DNA from: Thermovibrio ammonificans HB-1
GTDB lineage: Bacteria > Aquificota > Aquificia > Desulfurobacteriales > Desulfurobacteriaceae
Assembly: GCF_000185805.1 (NCBI RefSeq)
Contig: NC_014926.1
Location: 1,172,501 to 1,236,500 of the forward strand
DNA: 64,000 bases
Reading direction: 5' to 3'
How positions within the stretch are numbered: position 1 is the first letter of the stretch; every line of letters begins with the position of its first letter. Below, one piece after another: positions 38,526 to 46,056 of the stretch. The notes below the pieces were generated by a model that did not search any database, was not told the DNA's origin, and was given only the letters and a program-made list of their open reading frames with translations. A program made the translations under genes and the position numbers.

Positions 38526-39634
38526 GTTGAAATGCCCGAAAAAGTAGACGGGATTGCGACTGGACCTCTCTACGATATAGAGGTTCCACCCTTGGGAGTC
38601 TTTGTTGAAATGCCCGAAAAAGTAGACGGGATTGCGACGCAGGGAGGGTCACCTTGAAAGCTTCGGCTACTACCTTGTTGAAATGCCCGAAAAAGTAGAC
38701 GGGATTGCGACCGTGTCTGAGTACTGGGTGTTCTCCTCCCATCTTCTATCTTCATAGTTGAAATGCCCGAAAAAGTAGACGGGATTGCGACAATCTAAAA
38801 GATATGAATCAAAGGTAATAGTATAGCTACTGTTGAGTTGAAATGCCCGAAAAAGTAGACGGGATTGCGACTTTCTGCTTTCCTCACTACTCTCATTCTG
38901 CACCTCCGTTGAAATGCCCGAAAAAGTAGACGGGATTGCGACAGTCCTTTGTCTTTGAGTTGAGAGGCTACCCTGAGTAGTTGAAATGCCCGAAAAAGTA
39001 GACGGGATTGCGACTCATGTTCCACCTCCTCTTGATTTTTAGATTTCGGGAGCTAGGGTTGAAATGCCCGAAAAAGTAGACGGGATTGCGACCAAAATCC
39101 TACAACAGATAAAATTGAAATCAAACACTATCCGTTGAAATGCCCGAAAAAGTAGACGGGATTGCGACCTGGGCCTCCAAGGCTGTCCTGCCTTCGGCGG
39201 TAAAGAATCCTAGGTTGAAATGCCCGAAAAAGTAGACGGGATTGCGACGCAATCCGCGTACTGGGTGTTCTCCTCCCACCTCCGTTGAAATGCCCGAAAA
39301 AGTAGACGGGATTGCGACATCATATTGATGGGGGTAATATTCTTCTATTATTATTTCCTGTAAGTTGAAATGCCCGAAAAAGTAGACGGGATTGCGACTT
39401 TTCAACACCACTTCCTTTATTTCGGAAGTGGTGGTATCAAAGTTGAAATGCCCGAAAAAGTAGACGGGATTGTGACGATTGCGACGCCCAATATCCTACG
39501 TCGATTCCAAGAAAATCTGCCTCTCTTGTTGAAGTGCCCGAAGAAGTAGATGGGATTGTGATGTAAACCAGCCTTTTCATTTCTGTTCCTCCTTTTGTTT
39601 TATAAGTTCTCGAAAAAATAAGCGGGATTGCGAC
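38526..39634 (+). CRISPR. CRISPR array: 15 repeats of 35 bp, no adjacent cas genes
   Basis: The repeat begins GTTGAAATGCCCG, has AAAAAGTAGA in the middle and ends CGGGATTGCGAC (35 nt; short CCCG/CGGG dyad). Twelve copies are identical (starts 38526, 38604, 38677, 38757, 38837, 38908, 38980, 39058, 39134, 39214, 39284, 39364). The 13th (39442) has one change, the 14th (39528) five, and the 15th (39600-39634) is badly decayed. Spacers are 35-45 nt, except a 51-nt one near the end. The decayed end is on the right, so transcription should run left to right, and the crRNA handle would be ATTGCGAC, close to the ATTGAAAC type. No cas gene lies within the window. Confidence 0.97.
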
Positions 39635-39751
39635 ATTTCCCCTTTGCCCTCAGGGTTTTCGAACGGTGAAACGTTCGTGGACGCGGCAGGCCTGCCTCTC
39701 GGGAAGGCATTAAATTAAGAGTTGAGGATGAACTTCTAAGAGAGGTGGAGC
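39635..39751 (+). promoter_or_regulatory. Structured leader before the CBS-scpA genes
   Basis: The sequence between the array and the CBS-domain gene holds CCCT/AGGG, a 6-bp hairpin CGAACG-GTGAAA-CGTTCG (39660-39677) and a perfect 12-bp palindrome GGCAGGCCTGCC (39685-39696), then GCCT/AGGC and AT-rich sequence before AGAGAGGTGGAGC and the ATG. It could be a 5' leader with regulatory structure or protein-binding sites. No known riboswitch motif is recognised. Confidence 0.4.
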
Positions 39752-40156
39752 ATGCCGGTAAGGGACTTAATCAGGAGGAAGGTGGTAGTTATTGAGCCCG
39801 ACGACACTGTAAAGCTTGCCGCCCAAAGGATGGAAGATAAAATGGTGGGCAGCTTGGTGGTTATAGAGGGGGATAGACCGGTAGGCATAATAACAGACAG
39901 GGATTTAGCCCTAAGGGTTATAGGAAGAGAGCTTCCCCCCGACACCCCGATAAAGGAGGTGATGACAAGGGACCCGATAACAATAAGGGAAGACGCCTCT
40001 TTCTTTGAGCTAACAAAAACTTTCCGCGAAGCAGCAGTCAGAAGGTTAATTGTTGTTGACAAAGATGGTAAACTGGTGGGGCTTATCTCCATAGACGACA
40101 CTATGGAGCTTCTGACCACCGAGTTTGCCAACCTTATAGCTGCAATCAGAGGGTAG
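39752..40156 (+). CDS. CBS-domain protein
   Basis: The 134-residue protein is just two CBS motifs: VRDLIRRKVVVIEPDDTVKLAAQRMEDKMVGSLVVIEGDRPVGIITDRDLALRVI, then IKEVMTRDPITIREDASFFELTKTFREAAVRRLIVVDKDGKLVGLISIDD. Such stand-alone pairs bind adenine nucleotides and act as regulators. Its TAG stop abuts the ATG of scpA, so the two are translated together; a link between energy state and chromosome condensation is possible but only inferred. Confidence 0.9.
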   Translation: MPVRDLIRRKVVVIEPDDTVKLAAQRMEDKMVGSLVVIEGDRPVGIITDRDLALRVIGRELPPDTPIKEVMTRDPITIREDASFFELTKTFREAAVRRLIVVDKDGKLVGLISIDDTMELLTTEFANLIAAIRG

Positions 40157-40885
40157 ATGATAAAGGTAGAAACACCGGTATTCGAAGGGCCCTTCGACCT
40201 TTTACTCTACCTGATAAGGAAGCGGGAAGTAAGTATATACGATATCCCCATAGCCGAGATAACCGAGGAGTTCCTGAACTACATCTACCAGATGCAGGAG
40301 CTCAACATCCCCGTAGCCTCCGAGTTTCTACTTATGGCGGCAACGCTTGCAAGGATTAAGTCGGAGTACCTGATTCCCCGGGAAGAGAGCGAAGACCCAA
40401 GAAGAGAGCTCGTCCAGATAATAGAGGAGTATTTAAAGTCTAAAAAGGCCGCTCAAGAGCTTGAAAAGCTTCAAGAGAAGGCAAGCCGTCTCATTCCCCA
40501 CGACCCTTCGGAGTTAATCTTCCAGTTTCAGGAAAAGATAAAAATAGCCAACACAGCAGAAGACCTTAAAAGGGCATTCGAAGAGGTTTTAAGAAGGCGC
40601 AACGAGAAGGGCCTGCGGATAAAGGTGGGATTAACCATCTCCTCTGAGGCGTTTAAGGTTTCAGACAAAATGGGAGAGATTAGACTCCTAATGAGGGAGA
40701 AGTTCCTAATCCCATTCAGCAGCCTCATAGAGAAGGCTTCGTGCAAGCTGGAGGTTATCACCTACTTCCTTGCCGTTCTCGAGCTTGCCAAGCTCGGGGA
40801 GATTTCAACTTTCACAGACGGAGAGGAGATTTACATCTCAAAGGTTTTACCGGTTAAGTCTTCTCCTTCAGGCTCTTTTCAATAA
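40157..40885 (+). CDS. scpA: Segregation and condensation protein A
   Basis: Kleisin subunit of the bacterial SMC-ScpAB condensin. The N terminus reads VETPVFEGPFDLLLYLIRKREVSIYDIPIAEITEEFLNYI, followed by ASEFLLMAATLARIKSEYLIP, the standard ScpA start. The C-terminal winged helix (VITYFLAVLELAKLGEISTFTDGEEIYI) that binds SMC is present. The 242-residue length is normal. scpB is not adjacent. Its last 32 nt overlap the convergent Xer-like gene. Confidence 0.93.
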   Translation: MIKVETPVFEGPFDLLLYLIRKREVSIYDIPIAEITEEFLNYIYQMQELNIPVASEFLLMAATLARIKSEYLIPREESEDPRRELVQIIEEYLKSKKAAQELEKLQEKASRLIPHDPSELIFQFQEKIKIANTAEDLKRAFEEVLRRRNEKGLRIKVGLTISSEAFKVSDKMGEIRLLMREKFLIPFSSLIEKASCKLEVITYFLAVLELAKLGEISTFTDGEEIYISKVLPVKSSPSGSFQ

Positions 40886-41645
40886 CATCGGCCTTACTCT
40901 GAAGGTTCAAAACTCTGTTTATGTAAGAGACCCTCTCAAGGCTCCTTCCCGAGTACTCAACAACGAGGTCTATCGGCAGTCCCCTCTTTAAGAGCCTTGC
41001 AACGTAGTTGTCTTTAAAGTCGGCCACAGTGTAGTCTCTGTCGAGCTGTTTCATTATCCGGTGAAAGGTAACTTTTATCGTTGAAGGGGTGGTGGAAAGG
41101 AGCGGGGAAATGGGGAGCTTCTCCTCCTTTATCTTGGAGAGCCTCTCTTCAACCTCCGGGTTAATCACAAAACGTTTTATCTTGTTTTCTTGAAGGACCG
41201 GAATCCCCATAAACCTGCCGAAGGAGCTCACCTTCAGTTTACCTATCTCCGAGGGAGAAAGGCCCAGGTGGACTATGAGCAGCATAGCCGTTTGGAGGTC
41301 TTGGGAGCGCAGGCTGCTCAGGGCAAGCTCTATACGCTTTATCTCGTCGTCGGTTATCGGGCGGAACTCTTTAAACTCGGCGTTTTCGGGCGGAACGAAC
41401 CTGAGCCTCCGCTTTATCCCTTTAAACTTAAGGTAGTGCTGGATTGCAGACATGGCGGTGCGGAAGCTCTTTTCTGTTTTATACCGAACGGAGAAATAGC
41501 CGCAGAGTTTATCTTCGTCGAAGTCGGTAAGGTCGTAGTTATACAGGCTCAGAAAGGAAAAGAAGTATCTCAAAACCCTCCTGTAGGTGTCTATGGTGTT
41601 TTTCTTATAACCGTCCTCTATCAGCGACTGGAGAAAATCCTCCAT
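40854..41645 (-). CDS. Xer-like tyrosine recombinase with degenerate active site
   Basis: The 263-residue protein has the overall XerC/XerD layout: a SAM-like N-terminal core-binding domain (DFLQSLIEDGYKKNTIDTYRRVLRYFFSFL) and a C-terminal catalytic-like domain. The catalytic set is mostly lost. The Arg of TGLRxSEL is Ser (LGLSPSEIGKL); HxLRH reads ADFKD, with His to Ala and Arg to Lys; the LGHSS His is Arg (YSGRSLE). A Tyr (SYINRV) remains. It overlaps the slt gene by 25 nt and converges on scpA. It is probably a DNA-binding, catalytically dead relative rather than a working integrase. Confidence 0.8.
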   Translation of the reverse strand: MEDFLQSLIEDGYKKNTIDTYRRVLRYFFSFLSLYNYDLTDFDEDKLCGYFSVRYKTEKSFRTAMSAIQHYLKFKGIKRRLRFVPPENAEFKEFRPITDDEIKRIELALSSLRSQDLQTAMLLIVHLGLSPSEIGKLKVSSFGRFMGIPVLQENKIKRFVINPEVEERLSKIKEEKLPISPLLSTTPSTIKVTFHRIMKQLDRDYTVADFKDNYVARLLKRGLPIDLVVEYSGRSLERVSYINRVLNLQSKADVIEKSLKEKT

Positions 41646-43255
41646 TCCTTACCCGTTCCATAGAGGTTGGAGTAGTAGTAAAGGTTAACAAAGGTTCTCT
41701 TAACGTAATCCCTCGTTTCCTCAAAGGGCAAGTACCCGTCTGTAAGAATAATTAGGTCGGCAGGCGAGTTTACTGGGCCGTATAACCTCAGAGCTTTTGC
41801 AACTCTGCCAGGGCCACCGTTGTAAGCGGCGGCGGCAAGTGGGAAGAGCTTGAACCTCTTCATAAGGGAGTGGATGTAGTAGGTGCCGAACTTAACGTTA
41901 ACGTTCGGGTTGAAAAGGTGGTGGACTTTGAAGCTCCTCACTTTGAGTTTCCTGGCAAGGTATCGGCCGGTTGTGGGCATTATCTGCATGTAACCGATTG
42001 CTCCGCTACGGGAGTAGGCCCTCCGGTTGAACAAACTCTCCTGCCGGGCAATTGCAAGGGCGTAAACGTCTCCGCCGAAAATCTCGGGAGCCGGATAGAG
42101 AACCTTCAAAAGGTAAGGGTAGCGGTGAAGCCTCTTTTTGAAGAGGGCGGCAATCTTTATCCCCCTTCGGTAGTAGCCGCACCTATACTGGGCAAGGGCG
42201 TTTTGCGGAGTTTTATCCTCTATGAAAGAGACCGCGTAGCAGGCTCCCCTTTCCACAAGGAGCTTCAGCCCCGAATCCTTAAAAGAGGGAGCAAACACCT
42301 CCTCCTTCTTAAAGGGGAAGCTCTTAGGGGGCTTTAAAAGCAGCGAGTAGAAGTTTACTCCCCTTCCCTTGAAAGGAACGCCCAAGCAGACAGAGCGCCA
42401 GGCAGAAAAGGGAAGCTCAGGGCGCCTCGGGACCCTTTTACACTCGCCGGTAAAAAGGTAGTAGCGCCCCAAGTAGTAACCGTAAAGGCGCGGGAAGAAG
42501 GGCTTCACCGTTTTCAGCACCTTCTTGAAAAAGCCCAAATCCTTCCTAAAAGAGTAATCGAGAAGGTAAACGGAAAGCCTGCGCTTTGCGGCTCTGCTCT
42601 TGCCCTCTTTAAGGTAGCGTTTAAAGTAGGAAAACTTCTCCGGTAAAGACCTTGAAAGGTAAGTGAGAAAAAGGTATCTTCTGGGAATTTCCTCGGCAGA
42701 CTTAAACAGGGAAACGGCCTCTTTCCTCTTGCCCGATTTTAGAAAGGTGTAGGCAAGAAGGTAGGTGTAAAACCTATCGCCCCTTAAAAAGGAGAGGTAA
42801 AAAAGAGCCTCGTCGGTATTGCCCCGGGCGGCAAGCCGCCAAATCTTAACCCTTAAAACATTGGGAGTGAGGAGCGATTTGTAGGCGGAAGCTCCAACTG
42901 CCAAGGCTATATCTTCGTCGAAAGAGTCGGTCAGCTTCAAAACTCGCTTAAACAGAGGCAGCGCCTCCTTTCTTCTGCCGTTTTTAAGGAGCGCCTCGGC
43001 CCTCAGGAAAAGCTCAACCGCCCCTTTAGGACGCTCCGACGGCAGAGGAAACCTACCGCCCCGGCCAAGGCAGCTATCGTAGTAGAGAAGCCGGGAAAGC
43101 CTCTCGAGGGAAGTTCCTTTAAAGGAGTTTAAAAACTTTAGGGAGCAGAAGTCACCAGATTTTAAGTAGTTGAGGAAAAGAACAGCCCTATCCTTCGGGA
43201 GGGCAAGGGCATTTAAAGGGATTAAAAAAATCGCCAGAAGAAGTAAAAGCCTCAT
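41621..43255 (-). CDS. Soluble lytic murein transglycosylase (Slt70-like)
   Basis: Periplasmic enzyme that cleaves peptidoglycan to 1,6-anhydromuropeptides. The 544-residue protein has a signal peptide (MRLLLLLAIFLIPLNALA), a long superhelical domain of basic/aromatic helices (about 20-385) and a C-terminal goose-lysozyme-like domain with the catalytic Glu in LAIARQESLFNRRAYSRSGAIGYMQIMPTTG and then NVKFGTYYIHSLM and AAAYNGGPGRVAKAL. TATAAT lies 12-17 nt before the ATG, which would give a very short leader. Confidence 0.92.
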   Translation of the reverse strand: MRLLLLLAIFLIPLNALALPKDRAVLFLNYLKSGDFCSLKFLNSFKGTSLERLSRLLYYDSCLGRGGRFPLPSERPKGAVELFLRAEALLKNGRRKEALPLFKRVLKLTDSFDEDIALAVGASAYKSLLTPNVLRVKIWRLAARGNTDEALFYLSFLRGDRFYTYLLAYTFLKSGKRKEAVSLFKSAEEIPRRYLFLTYLSRSLPEKFSYFKRYLKEGKSRAAKRRLSVYLLDYSFRKDLGFFKKVLKTVKPFFPRLYGYYLGRYYLFTGECKRVPRRPELPFSAWRSVCLGVPFKGRGVNFYSLLLKPPKSFPFKKEEVFAPSFKDSGLKLLVERGACYAVSFIEDKTPQNALAQYRCGYYRRGIKIAALFKKRLHRYPYLLKVLYPAPEIFGGDVYALAIARQESLFNRRAYSRSGAIGYMQIMPTTGRYLARKLKVRSFKVHHLFNPNVNVKFGTYYIHSLMKRFKLFPLAAAAYNGGPGRVAKALRLYGPVNSPADLIILTDGYLPFEETRDYVKRTFVNLYYYSNLYGTGKEWRIFSSR

Positions 43256-43264
43256 CGTCCTCTA

Positions 43265-43420
43265 ATTATAGCGAAGGAGGCCCCCGAAAGGGGGCTCTCA
43301 GACCGCACGCAGTGCGGCCGGGGGGACGGCTTGTTGTGGGGCGTCGGGAAAGGCTACTTTCCAGACTGAGAGAGATTATCGGAACTACCCGTCAGTAGTT
43401 AAGACGGGTTAACCTTTTTC
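43265..43420 (+). ncRNA. Candidate structured non-coding RNA with a four-way junction
   Basis: The 153-nt gap between two minus-strand genes is dense with perfect stems, read on the plus strand. CCCCC-GAAA-GGGGG (43281-43294) is a GNRA tetraloop hairpin. CTCTCAG/CTGAGAG (43295-43301 with 43366-43372) encloses three hairpins: CCGCAC/GTGCGG (43303-43317), GACG/CGTC (43325-43345) and GGAAAG/CTTTCC (43347-43362). A stem ACCCGTC/GACGGGT (43387-43409) followed by TAACCTTTTT then looks like a terminator. The GNRA loop and U tract fix the strand. No known class is recognised, and a good -35/-10 pair was not found. Confidence 0.6.
43387..43420 (+). terminator. Terminator-like stem of the candidate RNA
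   Basis: ACCCGTC/GACGGGT (7 bp, 9-nt loop) is followed by TAACCTTTTTC. An alternative stem AACTAC/GTAGTT (43383-43400) shares the same bases and excludes it. On the opposite strand the region covers the stop codon of the polyferredoxin gene. Confidence 0.5.
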
Positions 43421-44251
43421 GTTAGAGGAGCGGCTAAAGAGGGGACCGAAGTCGGGAGTTCTAAGGTTAACAACCGGGCAGACCCTTACGCAGTTAAGGC
43501 ACCGCAAACAGGCGGGCGAGTTTGGGTCTTCGTATATCGGGTAGTTAACGGGGCAGGACTTCTTACAGAGGTTACACTCTATACACCCCTTTTTATCTAC
43601 CGAGAAGTCAACGATGCTGAGCTTGTTAAAGAGGGAGAACAAGGCCCCCAAGGGGCAAACGTACCTACAGAAGGGACGTTTTATGAAAATCGAGCCGTAG
43701 AGGAACATACTGCCGAAGGCGAGCTTAAATAGGAAAAAGGCCCCGGCCATGTTGGCTATCATAGAGCTTACGGCAACCCAGTATATACCGGCCTCTAAGG
43801 TTCCCGTAGGGCACACCATACAGAAGTAGTGCTCCTTAAACAGGAAGGGGAGAATCACAACCCCCAGGGCAAGCATCAGGTACTTTAAGTAAACAAAGGG
43901 GCGGGGGAGCTCAAACTTCATAGAGGGAATTTTGTAAAGGAGGTCTTGAAGCAGGCCGAAGGGGCAAACCCAGCCGCAAATCCACCTGCCGAAAGAGGCG
44001 GAAACGGCAGAGATGATACCGAGGGTCATAAGGGGGAGCTTGTTTATAACCAAGAAATGGGAGATGGTTCCTATCGGACAGGAGTAAAGGGCAGCCGGAC
44101 AGGCGTAACAGTTCATTATGGGCAGGGGTATCGATTTGAGCCTGCCGGTGTAGAGTTTGGCAGTGACGAAGTTGTAGAGGGGAAGGTTTGCAAACAGGGC
44201 CGTTAACAGCTGCGACAGACGCCTGTTCTTCCACAGGGGCACTCTAAGCAT
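43409..44251 (-). CDS. NapH/NosR-like membrane polyferredoxin
   Basis: The 280-residue membrane protein has about five hydrophobic helices, with cysteine motifs at the membrane face (NCYACPAALYSCPIG, GWVCPFG, YFCMVCPTG, YVCPLG). The last part has two [4Fe-4S] motifs, CIECNLCKKSCP and CLRCLNCVRVCP. This is the NapH/MauM-like arrangement that passes electrons from quinol to periplasmic enzymes. The frame opens with GTG at 44254, but the ATG at 44251 overlaps the preceding stop as TGATG and is preferred. It is third in an operon after an Mrp ATPase and a small CXXC protein. Confidence 0.88.
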   Translation of the reverse strand: MLRVPLWKNRRLSQLLTALFANLPLYNFVTAKLYTGRLKSIPLPIMNCYACPAALYSCPIGTISHFLVINKLPLMTLGIISAVSASFGRWICGWVCPFGLLQDLLYKIPSMKFELPRPFVYLKYLMLALGVVILPFLFKEHYFCMVCPTGTLEAGIYWVAVSSMIANMAGAFFLFKLAFGSMFLYGSIFIKRPFCRYVCPLGALFSLFNKLSIVDFSVDKKGCIECNLCKKSCPVNYPIYEDPNSPACLRCLNCVRVCPVVNLRTPDFGPLFSRSSNEKG

Positions 44252-44388
44252 CACTTTATCCCTATACAGGTGAGGCAGAGAATCCTGCCGTTGCTCCAGA
44301 TTATCTGTGGCTCTCCCTTTAAAGCTCCGTAAAGGGTAAGGAGAAGGGCCGCCGCAAGCACGGCCCCGGCTATCGCCTTCTTAAGCAT
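44251..44388 (-). CDS. CD1871A-like CXXC small membrane protein (45 aa)
   Basis: A very short gene. The 45-residue product begins [21 protein letters not shown], a single membrane helix, and ends [10 protein letters not shown] with a CxxC. This length and pattern match the CD1871A family of CXXC-motif proteins, which are found beside 4Fe-4S membrane proteins in anaerobes (family knowledge). Its ATG overlaps the end of the Mrp gene by 8 nt and its TGA overlaps the polyferredoxin ATG, so the three genes form a translationally coupled set. Confidence 0.82.
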   Translation of the reverse strand: MLKKAIAGAVLAAALLLTLYGALKGEPQIIWSNGRILCLTCIGIK

Positions 44389-45265
44389 TTACCTTCTCTC
44401 CAAGCTCTTCGAGGAGCTTCTCAACAACTTCCGCAAAGGCCTTTGCGGAAGCGCTTTCGGGGTGAGAAATCACAATGGGAACGCCCTTATCTCCGGCCTC
44501 TACAACGGCGGGCTCTATGGGAATTCTCCCCAGGAAGGGAACATCCAGCTCCTTGGCTGCCTTCTCTCCGCCGCCGCGCTTAAAGAGGTCTATCTCTTTG
44601 CCGCAGTGGGGGCAGATAAGGCCGCTCATGTTCTCCACAATACCCAAAACGGGAACGTTCATCATCTTAGCAAAGCTGATGGACTTCCTGGTGTCCAGAA
44701 GGGAGACCTCTTGGGGTGTGGTAACGATTACAAAACCGTCCATGGGCTTTATGAGCTGAGCAACGCTCAAGGCCTCGTCTCCGGTTCCGGGGGGCAGGTC
44801 AACAATGAGGAAGTCTAAATCTCCCCAGTCTATTTCGGCAAGGAACTGCTTTATGGCCTGGTGCTTTAAAGGCCCCCTCCAGATAACCGGCTGGTCGGGG
44901 TTTTCAAGCAGGAAGGCCATGGAAACTATCCTGAGGTTGGGCATTCCCAAAGGAATGAAGGGCTTTATTGTCTGGCTGTTGGGGTCTGCAAAGAGGCGCT
45001 GCCCCTCTGCACCGAACATCTTGGCAACGTTGGGGCCGTGAAGGTCTGCATCGAGCAGACCGACCTTGTAACCGCGCTTTGCGAGCTCGGCGGCAAGGTT
45101 GGTGGCAACGGTGGTCTTACCTACTCCCCCCTTACCGCTGAGGATACCTATCTTGTGCTTTATCTTAGAGAGGTTACAGGTCAGTTTAACGTCCATAGGG
45201 TCTTGGGCGCTCTGGCAGGTGCTCTTGTGGGCACACCCTTCACATTTTTTCTCGTCAAAGGCCAT
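44381..45265 (-). CDS. Mrp/NBP35-family P-loop ATPase (iron-sulfur carrier)
   Basis: The 294-residue product has a Cys-rich N terminus ([12 protein letters not shown]), the deviant Walker [43 protein letters not shown] and, near the C terminus, the CPHC motif ([13 protein letters not shown]) that holds the bridging cluster at the dimer interface. Such proteins load [4Fe-4S] clusters onto apo-targets. It leads the operon with the CXXC protein and the polyferredoxin, whose many clusters make it an obvious client; this pairing is inference. GGAGGATTGAG precedes the ATG. Confidence 0.93.
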   Translation of the reverse strand: MAFDEKKCEGCAHKSTCQSAQDPMDVKLTCNLSKIKHKIGILSGKGGVGKTTVATNLAAELAKRGYKVGLLDADLHGPNVAKMFGAEGQRLFADPNSQTIKPFIPLGMPNLRIVSMAFLLENPDQPVIWRGPLKHQAIKQFLAEIDWGDLDFLIVDLPPGTGDEALSVAQLIKPMDGFVIVTTPQEVSLLDTRKSISFAKMMNVPVLGIVENMSGLICPHCGKEIDLFKRGGGEKAAKELDVPFLGRIPIEPAVVEAGDKGVPIVISHPESASAKAFAEVVEKLLEELGEKVNA

Positions 45266-45276
45266 CTCAATCCTCC

Positions 45277-46056
45277 TTAGGTAAGGTGTCTCTGAACTAT
45301 CTTCAAAAGCTCCCCGTGGGTGTTGGGAGAAGCTCCAACAATGTTGCCGCTGGAGAGGAAGCTCCTGCCGCCCTCAAAGTCTGTAACCACTCCGCCTGCC
45401 TCCTCTACAAGGAGAATGCCGGCGGCTATATCCCACGGGTGGAGGGACATCTCCCAAAAACCGTCGAAGACCCCCTTTGCAGTGTAGGCAAGGTCGAGCG
45501 CTGCAGAGCCGCAACGCCTGAGGCCCGACACGGAGAGGAAAACCTCTTTAAAACACTTCAGGTAGCTGTCGAGCATCTCCTTGCCCCTGAAGGGGAATCC
45601 GGTGGCCACAAGGGCCTCTTCAAAGGGCCTGGAGCTGACCTTAAGCTTCACGCCGTTACAGAAGGCTCCGGCCCCCTTCTCTGCAACGAAGGTCTCTTCA
45701 AGCAAGGGCGCCTTAACCACGGCGGCAACCAGCTCACCTTTATAAGCAACCCCTATGGAGACGCAGAACATGGGTAGCCCGTGTATGAAGTTCTTAGTCC
45801 CGTCGAGGGGGTCTATGAACCACTGCCAGCTGCCGCTGCCGTGGGAACCGCTCTCTTCCGCAACTATAGCGTGTTGCGGGAACGATTCCTGTATAGTCTT
45901 AATAATAATCATTTCCGATTTTTTGTCAGCCTCGGTAACGAAGTCGTTTCGGGCCTTCTCCTCTACCTTTAGTTCTCTTAAACGGCCGAAGTAGTCCAGC
46001 AAAACTTCCGAGGCCCTTTCGGCGGCCAAGAGGGCAACGTCAATAACCTTCTCCAT
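45277..46056 (-). CDS. suhB: Inositol monophosphatase family protein
   Basis: The 259-residue Mg-dependent phosphatase shows the family motifs [47 protein letters not shown] (metal-binding Glu, Asp, Asp) and [25 protein letters not shown]. The frame is open to 46086, but the ATG at 46056, after GGGAGACATCT, gives the natural [15 protein letters not shown] start. SuhB members also act on fructose-1,6-bisphosphate or as ribosome-assembly factors, so the physiological substrate is open. Its first codons overlap the end of the upstream 84-residue gene by 17 nt. Confidence 0.9.
   Translation of the reverse strand: MEKVIDVALLAAERASEVLLDYFGRLRELKVEEKARNDFVTEADKKSEMIIIKTIQESFPQHAIVAEESGSHGSGSWQWFIDPLDGTKNFIHGLPMFCVSIGVAYKGELVAAVVKAPLLEETFVAEKGAGAFCNGVKLKVSSRPFEEALVATGFPFRGKEMLDSYLKCFKEVFLSVSGLRRCGSAALDLAYTAKGVFDGFWEMSLHPWDIAAGILLVEEAGGVVTDFEGGRSFLSSGNIVGASPNTHGELLKIVQRHLT

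Noticed and set aside
38418-39411. Several short ORFs with repeated segments VEMPEKVDGIAT or RNPVYFFGHFN
   Set aside because: They are translations of the CRISPR repeat in different frames, not proteins.
40854-41645. Integrase marking a mobile island together with the CRISPR array
   Set aside because: The protein lacks the catalytic residues, no attachment repeats or tRNA target were found nearby, and the neighbours are conserved housekeeping genes.
43256-43420. SRP RNA, 6S RNA or RNase P RNA as identity of the 43.3-kb structured region
   Set aside because: The GGAAG-type SRP loop, the long single hairpin of 6S and the GAGGAAAGUC core of RNase P are all absent; the length also does not fit RNase P.
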